64,000 nucleotides of DNA from NCBI RefSeq assembly GCF_015999245.1, contig NZ_JAEAMR010000007.1:641605-705604 (forward strand), given 5' to 3'. This document shows positions 17,005 to 26,031 of the stretch, one piece after another (position 1 is the stretch's first letter; each line of letters starts with the position of its first letter). The notes below the pieces were generated by a model. That model saw nothing but the letters and a program-made list of their open reading frames with translations, had not been told where the DNA came from and did no database searches. A program made the position numbers and the translations under genes. This DNA is from Streptomyces sp. AV19 (GTDB taxonomy: Bacteria; Actinomycetota; Actinomycetes; Streptomycetales; Streptomycetaceae).

Positions 17005-17034
17005 TTGCGCAGGTTAGTTAGCAGACACTAATCT
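17005..17034 (+). promoter_or_regulatory. tetR promoter with overlapping operator
   Basis: TTGCGC (17005-17010) and TAATCT (17029-17034), 18-base spacer. The imperfect palindrome TTAGTTAGCAGACACTAA (17014-17031) lies in the spacer. The ATG of the regulator begins only seven bases after the -10 element, so the transcript may be leaderless and autorepressed. Confidence 0.65.
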
Positions 17035-17041
17035 TCTCGTC

Positions 17042-17584
17042 ATGGCCAGGATGAGTGCGGAGGAGCGGCGCGAGAGCGTCGTCCGGGCGGCGATCGCGGA
17101 GTTCGCGAGGGGCGGCTACCACGGCACCTCGACCGAGACGATCGCCCGCCGGGTGGGAGTCTCCCAGCCCTATCTCTTCCGCCTCTTCCCCGGCAAGCAG
17201 GCGATCTTCCTCGCCGCGGTCGAGCGCTGCCAGGAGGAGATCCTGCGCACCTTCCAGGAGGCGTCCGAGGGGGTCGCCCCCGAGGACGCCAAGCGCACCA
17301 TGGGTCTGGCGTACGAGCGGCTGATCGCCCGCGACCGGGACACGCTGCTCATGCTGCTCCAGATGTGCACCGCGGTCGCCGCCGCCGAGGCGGCGGGCGA
17401 CATGGAGTTCGGGCGCCCGATCCGGGCCGGCTGGGAGCGGCTGCGGGATCACGTCCACGCCGCCCTGGGCGGCGACGCGGGGGCCTCGTCCCGGTTCCTG
17501 GGGCACGGCATGCTCATCAACGCCCTCGTCTCGCTGGGGTTCCCCACCGACCACCGGGTGTGGGACGGCCTGCCGCAGGAGTGA
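17042..17584 (+). CDS. TetR-family transcriptional regulator
   Basis: Repressor of 180 residues. The N-terminal HTH is classical: VVRAAIAEFARGGYHGTSTE, TIARRVGVSQPYLFRLFPGK (about residues 12-52). The C-terminal ligand domain (60-180) is helical with no recognised ligand. No Shine-Dalgarno sequence precedes ATG 17042, which fits a leaderless mRNA from the -10 at 17029-17034. It is immediately followed by an MFS drug exporter gene that has a similar TTAGTG site before it, so it probably controls both itself and the exporter. Confidence 0.92.
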   Translation: MARMSAEERRESVVRAAIAEFARGGYHGTSTETIARRVGVSQPYLFRLFPGKQAIFLAAVERCQEEILRTFQEASEGVAPEDAKRTMGLAYERLIARDRDTLLMLLQMCTAVAAAEAAGDMEFGRPIRAGWERLRDHVHAALGGDAGASSRFLGHGMLINALVSLGFPTDHRVWDGLPQE

Positions 17585-17651
17585 TCGGGGGCCGCCCGTG
17601 CCTGTCACAGGCGGTGTGTTCCCGGGCGCGAATTTTTTTTGTCCACAAAAG

Positions 17652-17669
17652 TTAGTGACCACTCAATAA
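17652..17669 (+). promoter_or_regulatory. Probable TetR operator before the MFS gene
   Basis: TTAGTGACCACTCAATAA resembles the palindrome in front of the tetR gene (shared TTAGT half-site; AGTGACCACT is itself palindromic). TTGTCC at 17639-17644 is a possible -35. The T8 run at 17633-17640 is notable in this GC-rich DNA. Confidence 0.5.
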
Positions 17670-17682
17670 TCAGGGGGAGAAT

Positions 17683-19098
17683 GTGGAACGCCACGCCGCA
17701 CGCCGGGCCGTCTGGGCCCTGGTGATCTCCGGCGCCGCCGGCTTCATGGCCGCGCTCGACAACCTCGTCGTCACCACCGCGCTGCCCTCCGTCCGCGCCG
17801 ACCTCGGCGGCTCGCTGGAGGACCTCGAATGGACGGTCAGCGCCTACACGCTCACCTACGCCGTGCTCCTGATGTTCGGCGCCGCGCTCGGCGACCGGTT
17901 CGGCCGCCGCCGGCTGTTCACCCTCGGGCTGCTCGTCTTCACCGGCGCCTCCGCCGCGGCGGCCCTCGCCCCCGGGACCGGGAGCCTGATCGCCGCCCGG
18001 GCCGTCCAGGGCGCCGGCGCCGCGGTCATGACGCCGCTGAGCCTCACCCTGCTCACCGCCGCCACCCCGCCCGAGCGGCGCGGCGCCGCCTTCGGCGTCT
18101 GGGGGGCCGTCAACGGCCTCGCCGTGGCCACCGGCCCGCTCATCGGCGGCGGGCTGACGGAGCACATCTCCTGGCACTGGATCTTCTGGCTCAACGTGCC
18201 CATCGGCCTGTTGCTGCTGCCGCTCGTCCGGCTGCGGATGGACGAGTCGTACGCGCCGGGCGCCCGCCTCGACGTCCGCGGCACGCTCCTGGTCAGCACC
18301 GGGCTTTTCGGCCTCGTCTTCGCGGTCGTGAACGTCAACGCCCACGGCTGGACCGGTGGCCGCGTCCTCACCGGGCTGATCGCCGGCGGCTTCCTGCTCG
18401 CCGCGTTCATCTGGCACTGCTCCGCCCACGAGAACCCCATGCTGCCTCTGCGACTCTTCCGCGACAGGGCCTTCAGCGGGATCAATGCGGCCGGGCTGCT
18501 GATGTTCTTCGGGATGTTCGGCTCGATCTTCATGCTCAGCCAGTTCCTCCAGAACGTCGGCGGCTACGCGCCCACCGAGGCGGGGCTCCGCATGCTCCCG
18601 TGGACCGGCATGCCCATGCTCGTCGCCCCCGTCGCGGGCTACCTCGCCGACCGGGTGGGCGGCCGGATCGTGGTGGTCTGCGGACTCGCCCTCCAGGCCG
18701 CCGGGCTCGCGCTCTACGCGCTGACGATCTCCGCCGACGTCTCGTACGCCGCCCAGCTGCCCGCGCTGATCGCCGGCGGGGCCGGCATGGCCCTGTACTT
18801 CGCCCCCGCGTCCGCCCTGGTCATGTCCTCGGTCCGGCCCGCCGATCAGGGCATCGCCTCCGGAGCCAGCAGCGCCCTGCGCGAGCTGGGCGGCGCGTTC
18901 GGCGTCGCCGTGCTCGGCTCGGTCTTCGCCGCGCAGGGCGGCTACGGGTCGCCGCAGCGCTTCGTGGACGGGATCACCCCGGCGCTGTGGATCGGCGCGG
19001 CGGGCGTCGCCCTCGCGGCGGTGGCGGCGGCGCTGGCGCCCCGCCGGGCGCGCACCGCCGCCCCGGCGGTCCGGGAACGGGAGCCGGCCGGGGTCTAG
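17683..19098 (+). CDS. MFS drug exporter (DHA2/EmrB-QacA type)
   Basis: Proton-driven exporter of 471 residues with about 14 helices. Motifs: FMAALDNLVVTTALPSV (motif D1), ALGDRFGRRRLFTLGLLVF (motif A), ARAVQGAGAAVMTPLSL (motif B) and AFGVWGAVNGLAVATGPLIG (motif C), all marks of 14-TMS drug antiporters. GTG 17683 is preceded by GGGGGA. The overlapping ATG at 17681 is out of frame. Substrate unknown; the adjacent TetR regulator suggests a toxic compound induces it. Confidence 0.93.
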   Translation: MERHAARRAVWALVISGAAGFMAALDNLVVTTALPSVRADLGGSLEDLEWTVSAYTLTYAVLLMFGAALGDRFGRRRLFTLGLLVFTGASAAAALAPGTGSLIAARAVQGAGAAVMTPLSLTLLTAATPPERRGAAFGVWGAVNGLAVATGPLIGGGLTEHISWHWIFWLNVPIGLLLLPLVRLRMDESYAPGARLDVRGTLLVSTGLFGLVFAVVNVNAHGWTGGRVLTGLIAGGFLLAAFIWHCSAHENPMLPLRLFRDRAFSGINAAGLLMFFGMFGSIFMLSQFLQNVGGYAPTEAGLRMLPWTGMPMLVAPVAGYLADRVGGRIVVVCGLALQAAGLALYALTISADVSYAAQLPALIAGGAGMALYFAPASALVMSSVRPADQGIASGASSALRELGGAFGVAVLGSVFAAQGGYGSPQRFVDGITPALWIGAAGVALAAVAAALAPRRARTAAPAVREREPAGV

Positions 19099-19109
19099 CG
19101 CCGGCCCCG

Positions 19110-19115
19110 TACCCT
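19110..19115 (+). promoter_or_regulatory. Possible -10 of a leaderless murB transcript
   Basis: TACCCT ends seven bases before GTG 19123, and there is no ribosome site between. No good -35 is visible. Confidence 0.35.
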
Positions 19116-19122
19116 TGTCGCC

Positions 19123-20178
19123 GTGCAGGAACTCCACGACACCCCCCTCGCCCCCCTGACCACCTTCCGCCTCGGCGGCCCCGTCACCCGCCTGGTCACG
19201 GCCGTCACCGACGACGAGGTGATCGCGGCCGTGCGCGAGGCGGACGACACCGGTGTGCCGCTGCTGATCATCGGCGGCGGCAGCAACCTCGTGATCTCCG
19301 ACAAGGGTTTCGAGGGCACGGCCTTGCGCATCGCCACCACCGGCTTCTCGCTCGACGGCACCCGCCTCGAGCTTGCCGCCGGCGAGAACTGGTCCGACGC
19401 CGTGGCCCGCACCGTCGAGGCCGGGCTCGCCGGCGTCGAGTGCCTGGCCGGCATCCCCGGCTCGGCCGGTGCCACGCCGATCCAGAACGTGGGCGCGTAC
19501 GGCCAGGAGGTCTCCGCCACGATCACCGAGGTCGTGGCGTACGACCGCCGGGCCGGCGAGGTCGTCGTCCTGCCGAACGCCGAGTGCGGCTTCTCCTACC
19601 GGCACAGCCGGTTCAAGCAGGACCCCTCGCGGTACGTCGTGCTGCGCGTCCGCTTCGAGCTGGAGGACGCGGACGGGCTGTCGGCGCCCCTGCGCTACGC
19701 CGAGACGGCCCGCGCCCTGGGCGTCTCGGCCGGGGGCCGCGTCCCCCTCGCCGCCGCCCGCGAGACGGTGCTGCGGCTGCGGGCCGGCAAGGGGATGGTG
19801 CTCGACCCGGAGGACCACGACACCTGGTCGGCGGGGTCGTTCTTCACCAACCCCGTCCTCACGGCCGCCGAGCACGCGGCGTTCCTCGCGCGGGCGGCGG
19901 AGCGGCTCGGGGACGACGTCGTCCCGCCCGCGTACCCGGCGGGCGACGGCCTGGTGAAGACCTCGGCCGCCTGGCTGATCGACAAGGCCGGCTTCACGAA
20001 GGGCTACGGCTCCGGCCCCGCCCGGATCTCCACGAAGCACACGCTGGCCCTGACGAACCGCGGCTCGGCGACGACGGAGGACCTGCTGGTGCTGGCGCGC
20101 GAGGTGCGGGACGGGGTGCGGGAGGCGTTCGGGGTGACGCTGGTGAACGAGCCGGTGACGGTGGGCGTGGCGCTGTAG
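19123..20178 (+). CDS. murB: UDP-N-acetylenolpyruvoylglucosamine reductase
   Basis: FAD enzyme of peptidoglycan precursor synthesis that reduces UDP-GlcNAc-enolpyruvate to UDP-MurNAc with NADPH. The 351-residue product has the FAD motifs LLIIGGGSNLVISDKGFEG (about residue 47) and AGIPGSAGATPIQNVGAYGQ (about 107), the catalytic Ser region AGSFFTNPV (about 238), AAWLIDKAGFTKG, and a closing NEPVTVGV in which the catalytic Glu is expected. The GTG start gives the family N-terminus LHDTPLAPLTTFRLGG. No Shine-Dalgarno site, so a leaderless mRNA is likely. It is followed by a dispersed repeat. Confidence 0.95.
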   Translation: MQELHDTPLAPLTTFRLGGPVTRLVTAVTDDEVIAAVREADDTGVPLLIIGGGSNLVISDKGFEGTALRIATTGFSLDGTRLELAAGENWSDAVARTVEAGLAGVECLAGIPGSAGATPIQNVGAYGQEVSATITEVVAYDRRAGEVVVLPNAECGFSYRHSRFKQDPSRYVVLRVRFELEDADGLSAPLRYAETARALGVSAGGRVPLAAARETVLRLRAGKGMVLDPEDHDTWSAGSFFTNPVLTAAEHAAFLARAAERLGDDVVPPAYPAGDGLVKTSAAWLIDKAGFTKGYGSGPARISTKHTLALTNRGSATTEDLLVLAREVRDGVREAFGVTLVNEPVTVGVAL

Positions 20179-20208
20179 AGGGGGTGGGGGCTGGGGCCCG
20201 GGGAGGTT

Positions 20209-20500
20209 TGCCCCGGCCCCGCCCTTGCACCGTTTCCCGGGGAGACCCCGGCCCCCGTCCGCCCTTCGGGCGGCCTCCGGGGGCTCCGCCCCCTGGACCC
20301 CCGAAACCGCGCTCCGCGCGGTTGTCCTCAAGCGCCGGACGGGCTGGATCGGGCGCTTGCGGACAAAGCGGTGAAGCCGCTTTTCGGGGCCCGGGGCGGA
20401 GCCCCGGAGCGGGGTGCAGGGGGCGCAGCCCCCGCTTGCCGCGCCGTGGCGGGCGCCCCCGGGCGGAGCCCGGGGGAAACGGTGAAAGGGCGGGGCGGGG
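20209..20500. repeat. Dispersed inverted-repeat element, copy 2
   Basis: Outer arms at about 20209-20238 and 20474-20500 match copies at 7742-7879 and 47073-47270. Inside are several nested GC-rich palindromes and the core TCCTCAAGCGCCGGACGGGC, which also occurs in copy 3. It fills the 326-bp gap between the convergent murB and adenosine deaminase genes. No coding sequence seen inside. Confidence 0.85.
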
Positions 20501-20504
20501 AGAA

Positions 20505-21530
20505 CTACCCCACCGCACCCAGCCACGCGTCGATCCCCGCCAGCAGCCGCCCCTTCACATCCCCCGGCGCCACGGACCCCCGCACCGACTGCCGCGCCAG
20601 CTCCGCCAGCTCCACGTCGGTGAAGCCGTGGTGCTCCCGCGCCAGCTCGTACTGCGCCGCCAAGCGCGAGCCGAACAGCAGCGGGTCGTCCGCGCCCAGC
20701 GCTATCGGCACACCCGCCTCGTACAGCGTCCGCAGCGGCACGTCCGACGGCTTCTCGTAGACGCCGAGCGCGACGTTCGACGACGGGCAGACCTCGCAGG
20801 TCACCCCCCGCTCCGCCAGCCGCCGCAGCAGCCGCGGGTCCTCCGCGGCCCGCACCCCGTGCCCCACCCGCCCCGCGTGCAGGTCGTCCAGGCAGTCCCG
20901 GACGCTGCTCGGCCCGGACAGCTCGCCGCCGTGCGGGGCCGCCAGCAGCCCGCCCTCGCGGGCGATCTGGAACGCGCGGTCGAAGTCCCGGGCGAGACCG
21001 CGCCGTTCGTCGTTGGAGAGCCCGAACCCCACCACGCCCCGGTCCGCGTAGCGCACCGCGAGGCGGGCCAGCGTCCGGGCGTCGAGCGGGTGCTTCATCC
21101 GGTTCGCGGCCACCAGGACGCGTATGCCGAGGCCCGTGTCCCGGGACGCCCGTTCCACGGCGTCCGTGATGACCTCCAGGGCCGGGATCAGACCGCCCAG
21201 CCGCGGCGCGTACGACGTCGGGTCCACCTGGATCTCCAGCCACCCCGAGCCGTCCCGGACGTCCTCCTCGGCCGCCTCGAAAACCAGCCGCTGGATGTCC
21301 TCGGGGGAGCGCAGGCAGGAGCGCGCGATGTCGTACAGCCGCTGGAAGCGGAACCAGCCGCGCTCGTCCGTCGCCCGCAGACTGGGCGGCTCGCCGCTGC
21401 TCAGCGCCTCGGGGAGGTGCACCCCGTACTTGTCGGCCAGTTCGAGCAGGGTCGAGGGGCGCATGGAACCGGTGAAGTGCAGGTGCAAATGCGCCTTCGG
21501 CAGCAGCCGGACGTCGCGTACGTTCTCCAT
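20505..21530 (-). CDS. add: Adenosine deaminase-family protein
   Basis: Amidohydrolase of the adenosine/AMP deaminase family, 341 residues; adenosine to inosine is the likely reaction. Zinc and catalytic motifs are present: LPKAHLHLHFTGSM (His-x-His), AAPHGGELSGP (His and catalytic Glu), GHGVRA, CPSSNVALG and IALGADDPLLFG (Asp-Asp). Start ATG 21530 has AGGA eight bases upstream; a longer start at 21548 is less well supported. The same strand as the aminotransferase gene upstream, but a hairpin separates them. Some members with this N-terminus act on other purines, so exact substrate is inferred. Confidence 0.88.
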   Translation of the reverse strand: MENVRDVRLLPKAHLHLHFTGSMRPSTLLELADKYGVHLPEALSSGEPPSLRATDERGWFRFQRLYDIARSCLRSPEDIQRLVFEAAEEDVRDGSGWLEIQVDPTSYAPRLGGLIPALEVITDAVERASRDTGLGIRVLVAANRMKHPLDARTLARLAVRYADRGVVGFGLSNDERRGLARDFDRAFQIAREGGLLAAPHGGELSGPSSVRDCLDDLHAGRVGHGVRAAEDPRLLRRLAERGVTCEVCPSSNVALGVYEKPSDVPLRTLYEAGVPIALGADDPLLFGSRLAAQYELAREHHGFTDVELAELARQSVRGSVAPGDVKGRLLAGIDAWLGAVG

Positions 21531-21584
21531 TCCGGGATCCTGCCGCATGGTGCGCGTCAACCGGAAGGGGCTTTCCCCAAAGGG

Positions 21585-21622
21585 GGAAGGGCCGCACGGG
21601 AAAGTTCCCGCACGGCCCTTCC
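21585..21622 (-). terminator. Terminator after the aminotransferase gene
   Basis: Hairpin GGAAGGGCCG...CGGCCCTTCC with a two-position internal mismatch, between the minus-strand aminotransferase stop and the deaminase start. Confidence 0.7.
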
Positions 21623-21628
21623 ACGGCC

Positions 21629-22876
21629 TCAGTCCCGCGCCTCGGCCAGCAGCTTCTGGATCCGGGAGACGCCCTCGGCCAGGTCCTCGTCGCCCAGCGC
21701 GTAGGACAGCCGCAGATAGCCCGGCGTGCCGAACGCCTCGCCCGGGACGACCGCGACTTCGGCCTCCTCCAGGATCAGCGCCGCCAGCTCCACCGACGTG
21801 GCCGGCCGCTTCCCGCGGATCTCCTTGCCGAGCAGCGCCTTGACCGAGGGGTACGCGTAGAACGCGCCCTCCGGCTCGGGGCAGACGACGCCGTCGATCT
21901 CGTTGAGCATCTGCACGATCTTCCGCCGGCGGCGGTCGAAGGCGACCTTCATCTCCTCGACGGCCTTCAGGTCGCCGGACACGGCGGCCAGCGCGGCCCG
22001 CTGGGCCACGTTGCTGACGTTGGACGTGGCGTGCGACTGGAGGTTGGTCGCGGCCTTCACCACGTCCTGCGGGCCGACGATCCACCCCACGCGCCAGCCG
22101 GTCATGGCGTACGTCTTGGCCACGCCGTTGACGACGACGCACTTGTCGCGCAGCTCCGGCACCACCACCGGCAGCGAGGAGAACTCCGCGTCGCCGTAGA
22201 CCAGGTGCTCGTAGATCTCGTCGGTGAGCACCCACAGCCCGTGCTCCGCCGCCCAGCGGCCGATCTCCTCGACCTGGGCGCGCGTGTAGACGGCGCCGGT
22301 CGGGTTGGACGGGGAGACGAAGAGCAGCACCTTGGTGCGCTCGGTGCGGGCGGCCTCCAGCTGCTCGACGGAGACCCGGTAGCCGGTGGTCTCGTCGGCG
22401 ACGACCTCGACCGGGACGCCGCCCGCGAGGCGGATCGACTCGGGGTACGTGGTCCAGTACGGAGCCGGGACGATGACCTCGTCGCCCGGGTCGAGGATGG
22501 TCGCGAAGGCCGAGTAGATCGCCTGCTTGCCGCCGTTGGTGACGAGCACCTGGGACGCCTCGACCTCATAGCCGGAGTCGCGCAGCGTCTTCGCCGCGAT
22601 GGCCGCCTTCAGCTCGGGGAGGCCGCCGGCCGGGGTGTAGCGGTGGTTCTTCGGGTCGCGGCACGCCTCGACGGCGGCGTCGACGATGTAGCCCGGGGTG
22701 GGGAAGTCCGGCTCGCCCGCGCCGAAGCCGATCACCGGGCGCCCGGCCGCCTTGAGGGCCTTGGCCTTGGCGTCCACGGCGAGGGTCGCGGACTCGGAGA
22801 TCGACCCGATGCGGGTGGAGACCCGGCGGTCGGTGGGTGCCTGCGCGGCGGGGAAGGGAGCGGTGGCATCGGTCAT
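21629..22876 (-). CDS. Aspartate aminotransferase, class I
   Basis: PLP-dependent transaminase of 415 residues, aspartate/2-oxoglutarate the likely pair. Class I fold type I motifs: [47 protein letters not shown] (Asn of the NPTG motif), [13 protein letters not shown] (Asp-x-x-Tyr), and [17 protein letters not shown] with the Schiff-base Lys at about residue 253; the closing YLRLSYA has the substrate-binding Arg. ATG 22876 has no Shine-Dalgarno site; GACGAT just upstream may be a -10 of a leaderless transcript. Confidence 0.93.
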   Translation of the reverse strand: MTDATAPFPAAQAPTDRRVSTRIGSISESATLAVDAKAKALKAAGRPVIGFGAGEPDFPTPGYIVDAAVEACRDPKNHRYTPAGGLPELKAAIAAKTLRDSGYEVEASQVLVTNGGKQAIYSAFATILDPGDEVIVPAPYWTTYPESIRLAGGVPVEVVADETTGYRVSVEQLEAARTERTKVLLFVSPSNPTGAVYTRAQVEEIGRWAAEHGLWVLTDEIYEHLVYGDAEFSSLPVVVPELRDKCVVVNGVAKTYAMTGWRVGWIVGPQDVVKAATNLQSHATSNVSNVAQRAALAAVSGDLKAVEEMKVAFDRRRRKIVQMLNEIDGVVCPEPEGAFYAYPSVKALLGKEIRGKRPATSVELAALILEEAEVAVVPGEAFGTPGYLRLSYALGDEDLAEGVSRIQKLLAEARD

Positions 22877-22968
22877 ACAGGCATCGTCCCAGACCCGGGA
22901 CGAACCGGGCGGCCGCGTTCCACGAAGCGGTACGGGGAGGCCCTTTCCGAAGGTCGTGGCGCTATCTG

Positions 22969-22998
22969 TTCGACGCGGAGGCGGGAAGCACGTACACT
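22969..22998 (+). promoter_or_regulatory. Possible promoter of the tRNA-Trp/secE unit
   Basis: TTCGAC (22969-22974), 18-base spacer, TACACT (22993-22998), about 85 bases before tRNA-Trp. Confidence 0.45.
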
Positions 22999-23082
22999 CA
23001 CTCGTCGTTGGCCCCTCCACGGCGAATCAGTACCGGGCACACCGTGCTTCCGGACGGATGCGGTACGTTGGGGGAACCACAA

Positions 23083-23155
23083 AGGGTCGTAGCTCAATTG
23101 GTAGAGCACTGGTCTCCAAAACCAGCGGTTGGGGGTTCAAGTCCCTTCGGCCCTG
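23083..23155 (+). tRNA. tRNA-Trp (anticodon CCA)
   Basis: Cloverleaf of 73 nt. Acceptor AGGGTCG pairs with CGGCCCT (one G-T), anticodon CCA at 23116-23118 (stem CTGGT/ACCAG), T arm GGGGG-TTCAAGT-CCCTT. Position before secE-nusG is conserved in actinobacteria. Confidence 0.97.
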
Positions 23156-23258
23156 CTACACGCATCGTCACCTAGGTGCGTGCGTATGCAGAGATGCACC
23201 GCCGTGCGGCTCACACCGGGCGCGGCACGGCCACGACCCGGATTCAGGTGAGGACGTA

Positions 23259-23546
23259 GTGACGGAAGCCCTGGGCTCCACCGCGACGCCTGAAAGTGGT
23301 CGTCCCGAGGACGAGGTCGCCGTCAAGAAGCGCCGTGGCGGCAAGCGAGGCAAGAAAGGCCCGCTGGGGCGTCTCGCGCTTTTCTACCGCCAGGTCGTGG
23401 CGGAGCTCCGCAAGGTCGTCTGGCCCACTCGTGGCCAGCTCTCGACGTACACCACCGTGGTGATCGTCTTCGTCGTCATCGTCATTGGTCTCGTGACCGT
23501 GATTGACTATGGGTTCAGCAACGCCGTCAAGTACGTCTTCGGCTGA
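23259..23546 (+). CDS. secE: Preprotein translocase subunit SecE
   Basis: Small clamp subunit of the SecYEG translocon, 95 residues. A charged Lys/Arg-rich cytoplasmic N-terminus (KKRRGGKRGKKG) precedes the amphipathic helix FYRQVVAELRKVVWPTRGQL, the family signature, and a single membrane helix VVIVFVVIVIGLVTVIDYGF. GTG 23259 has AGGTGAGGA at 23247-23255. nusG follows after a hairpin with a T-run, so the two genes may be only partly co-transcribed. Confidence 0.96.
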   Translation: MTEALGSTATPESGRPEDEVAVKKRRGGKRGKKGPLGRLALFYRQVVAELRKVVWPTRGQLSTYTTVVIVFVVIVIGLVTVIDYGFSNAVKYVFG

Positions 23547-23580
23547 GCCCGTCCGCGCGCTGGGGCGGCAGTTTCCGGGA

Positions 23581-23605
23581 GGCTCTTCCGGAGAGCCGCC
23601 TTTTT
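23581..23605 (+). terminator. Attenuator-like hairpin between secE and nusG
   Basis: GGCTCT-TCCGG-AGAGCC then GCCTTTTT. It has the form of an intrinsic terminator 35 bases after the secE stop and 40 bases before nusG. Confidence 0.7.
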
Positions 23606-23644
23606 GCACGTTCCAACCCTTGAAGACCAGGAAGAAGCAGCCAC

Positions 23645-24484
23645 GTGTCTGACCCGAACCTGAACCCCGACGCCGTCGAGCCCGTCGAGGCGGCAGAGGC
23701 CGACGTGGACGCGGCTGTCTCGGCCGAGGTCGAGGGCGACACCGCGGCCGCCGAGCAGGAGCCGGCCGAGGCCGCCGAGGGCACCGACGAGGAGGCCCCG
23801 GCCCAGGCCGAGGAGGCCGCCGAGATCGTCGAGGCCGACGAGGCCGTCGAGGAAGAGGCCCCCGCCGCCGACCCGGTCGCCGCCCTCCGCGAGGAGCTGC
23901 GCGGGCTGCCCGGCGAGTGGTACGTCATCCACACCTACGCGGGCTACGAGAACCGCGTGAAGACCAACCTCGAGCAGCGCGCCGTCTCGCTGAACGTCGA
24001 GGACTACATCTTCCAGGCCGAGGTGCCGCAGGAAGAGGTCGTCCAGATCAAGAACGGCGACCGCCGCACCGTCCGCCAGAACAAGCTCCCCGGCTACGTG
24101 CTGGTGCGCATGGACCTGACGAACGAGTCGTGGGGCGTCGTCCGCAACACCCCGGGCGTCACCGGCTTCGTGGGCAACGCCTACGACCCGTACCCGCTGA
24201 CCCTGGACGAGATCGTCAAGATGCTCGCCCCGGAGGCCGAGGCGAAGGCCGCCAAGGAGGCCGCCGAGGCCGAGGGCCGTCCCGCCCCCAGCCGCAAGGT
24301 CGAGGTCCAGGTGCTGGACTTCGAGGTCGGCGACTCGGTCACCGTCACCGACGGTCCGTTCGCCACCCTCCAGGCCACGATCAACGAGATCAACGCCGAC
24401 TCGAAGAAGGTCAAGGGCCTCGTCGAGATCTTCGGTCGCGAGACCCCGGTCGAGCTGAGCTTCGACCAGATCCAGAAGAACTAG
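23645..24484 (+). CDS. nusG: Transcription termination/antitermination protein NusG
   Basis: Transcription elongation factor that binds RNA polymerase and couples to Rho or ribosome. Of 279 residues, the first ~85 form an acidic Ala/Glu/Val low-complexity extension typical of actinobacterial NusG. The NGN domain follows ([20 protein letters not shown], then [20 protein letters not shown] and [12 protein letters not shown]), a linker, and the KOW domain [19 protein letters not shown] from about residue 225. GTG 23645 follows GGAAGAAG. A very strong terminator ends the gene. Confidence 0.96.
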   Translation: MSDPNLNPDAVEPVEAAEADVDAAVSAEVEGDTAAAEQEPAEAAEGTDEEAPAQAEEAAEIVEADEAVEEEAPAADPVAALREELRGLPGEWYVIHTYAGYENRVKTNLEQRAVSLNVEDYIFQAEVPQEEVVQIKNGDRRTVRQNKLPGYVLVRMDLTNESWGVVRNTPGVTGFVGNAYDPYPLTLDEIVKMLAPEAEAKAAKEAAEAEGRPAPSRKVEVQVLDFEVGDSVTVTDGPFATLQATINEINADSKKVKGLVEIFGRETPVELSFDQIQKN

Positions 24485-24496
24485 CCACAGGCGTTC

Positions 24497-24535
24497 CGAG
24501 GGGCCAGACCGTCACGGTCTGGCCCCTCGGTTTTT
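24497..24535 (+). terminator. nusG terminator
   Basis: Perfect 15-bp stem CGAGGGGCCAGACCG with loop TCA followed by TTTTT. Confidence 0.93.
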
Positions 24536-24561
24536 GGCTCGGCCACGTTACCCGCTATCGT
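24534..24561 (+). promoter_or_regulatory. Probable rplK promoter
   Basis: TTGGCT (24534-24539), 16-base spacer, TATCGT (24556-24561), immediately after the nusG terminator. Confidence 0.5.
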
Positions 24562-24626
24562 GGTGCGGTATGCCCGCGAGCAGTGTGTCGCGGGCAAAAA
24601 ATTCTCACCAGGACCCGGAGAGAGCA

Positions 24627-25061
24627 ATGCCTCCCAAGAAGAAGAAGGTCACGGGGCTCATCAAGCTCCAGATCCAGGCCGGCGCCGCCAACCCGGCTCC
24701 GCCGGTCGGCCCCGCGCTGGGTCAGCACGGCGTCAACATCATGGAGTTCTGCAAGGCCTACAACGCCGCGACCGAGTCGCAGCGTGGCATGGTCGTGCCG
24801 GTGGAGATCACGGTCTACGAGGACCGTTCCTTCACCTTCGTGACCAAGACTCCGCCGGCCGCGAAGCTGATCCTCAAGGCCGCGGGCGTGGAGAAGGGCT
24901 CCGGCGAGCCGCACAAGACCAAGGTCGCCAAGATCACCGAGGCGCAGGTCCGCGAGATCGCCACGACCAAGATGCCCGACCTGAACGCCAACGACCTGGA
25001 CGCCGCGTCGAAGATCATCGCCGGCACCGCCCGCTCCATGGGCATCACGGTCGAGGGCTGA
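24627..25061 (+). CDS. rplK: 50S ribosomal protein L11
   Basis: Ribosomal stalk-base protein of 144 residues that binds 23S rRNA helices 43/44 (GTPase centre); loss gives thiostrepton resistance and affects RelA activation in Streptomyces. Full-length family match: [37 protein letters not shown], and the C-terminal rRNA-binding [20 protein letters not shown]. The proline-rich N-terminal linker, target of thiopeptides, is intact. ATG 24627 follows CCGGAG. Confidence 0.97.
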
Positions 25062-25165
25062 TCAGCCCCACATGACGGAGTCGCACATCGGACTCCGTTG
25101 ACCTTGTGGAAGGGCCAAGCGCTGGCCCGGACCACGACTCCACGCTCAACTATTCAGGAGCAGAA

Positions 25166-25882
25166 GTGAAGCGCAGCAAGACTCTCCGCGCTGCGGACGC
25201 CAAGGTCGAGGCGGAGCGCCTGTACGCCCCGCTCGAGGCCGTCCGTCTCGCCAAGGAGACCTCCGCCACCAAGTTCGACGCGACCGTCGAGGTTGCCTTC
25301 CGCCTGGGTGTCGACCCGCGCAAGGCCGACCAGATGGTCCGCGGCACCGTGAACCTTCCGCACGGCACCGGTAAGACCGCCCGGGTCCTGGTCTTCGCGA
25401 CCGGCGACCGTGCCGAGGCCGCGCGTGCCGCCGGCGCCGACATCGTCGGTGCCGACGAGCTCATCGACGAGGTCGCCAAGGGCCGTCTGGACTTCGACGC
25501 CGTCGTCGCCACCCCGGACCTCATGGGCAAGGTCGGCCGCCTCGGCCGCGTGCTCGGTCCCCGTGGTCTGATGCCGAACCCGAAGACCGGCACGGTCACC
25601 CCGGACACGGCCAAGGCCGTGACCGACATCAAGGGCGGCAAGATCGAGTTCCGCGTCGACAAGCACTCGAACCTGCACTTCATCATCGGCAAGGTCTCGT
25701 TCGACGACACCAAGCTGGTGGAGAACTACGCCGCGGCGCTGGAGGAGATCCTCCGTCTGAAGCCGTCCGCCGCCAAGGGCCGCTACGTCAAGAAGGCGAC
25801 CCTGACCACCACGATGGGCCCCGGCATCGCGCTGGACCCGAACCGCACCCGCAACCTGCTGGTCGAGGACGAGACCGTCTGA
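25166..25882 (+). CDS. rplA: 50S ribosomal protein L1
   Basis: L1 stalk protein that helps release deacylated tRNA, 238 residues. Signature [20 protein letters not shown] and the end [11 protein letters not shown] are present. GTG 25166 has AGGAG seven bases upstream. The 104-base gap after rplK holds a hairpin CGGAGTC/GACTCCG (25076-25097) and another GGGCCA/TGGCCC; in other bacteria L1 represses this operon through an mRNA site near rplK, and one of these could serve, but I cannot show it. A perfect terminator follows. Confidence 0.97.
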   Translation: MKRSKTLRAADAKVEAERLYAPLEAVRLAKETSATKFDATVEVAFRLGVDPRKADQMVRGTVNLPHGTGKTARVLVFATGDRAEAARAAGADIVGADELIDEVAKGRLDFDAVVATPDLMGKVGRLGRVLGPRGLMPNPKTGTVTPDTAKAVTDIKGGKIEFRVDKHSNLHFIIGKVSFDDTKLVENYAAALEEILRLKPSAAKGRYVKKATLTTTMGPGIALDPNRTRNLLVEDETV

Positions 25883-25910
25883 GACCCGGCACACCGCGTG
25901 TGAGCCCCAT

Positions 25911-25953
25911 GGGCCGGCCCCGCACCCTCCTGGGTGCGGGGCCGGCCCTTTTT
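25911..25953 (+). terminator. rplA terminator
   Basis: Perfect 17-bp stem GGGCCGGCCCCGCACCC, loop TCCT, then TTTTT. Ends the L11-L1 unit. Confidence 0.95.
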
Positions 25954-26031
25954 GTTGCCCTGTTGTCGGAACCGTGGGTTATCGTTCGGGCGAACCAAAG
26001 GCAAAGCAATCTCCAAAAAAAGGCGGGGAAA

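Noticed and set aside
17605..21624. 1339-codon minus-strand open frame across the MFS and murB genes
   Set aside because: Pro/Gly/Ala/Arg/Asp-rich shadow of two well-identified plus-strand genes.
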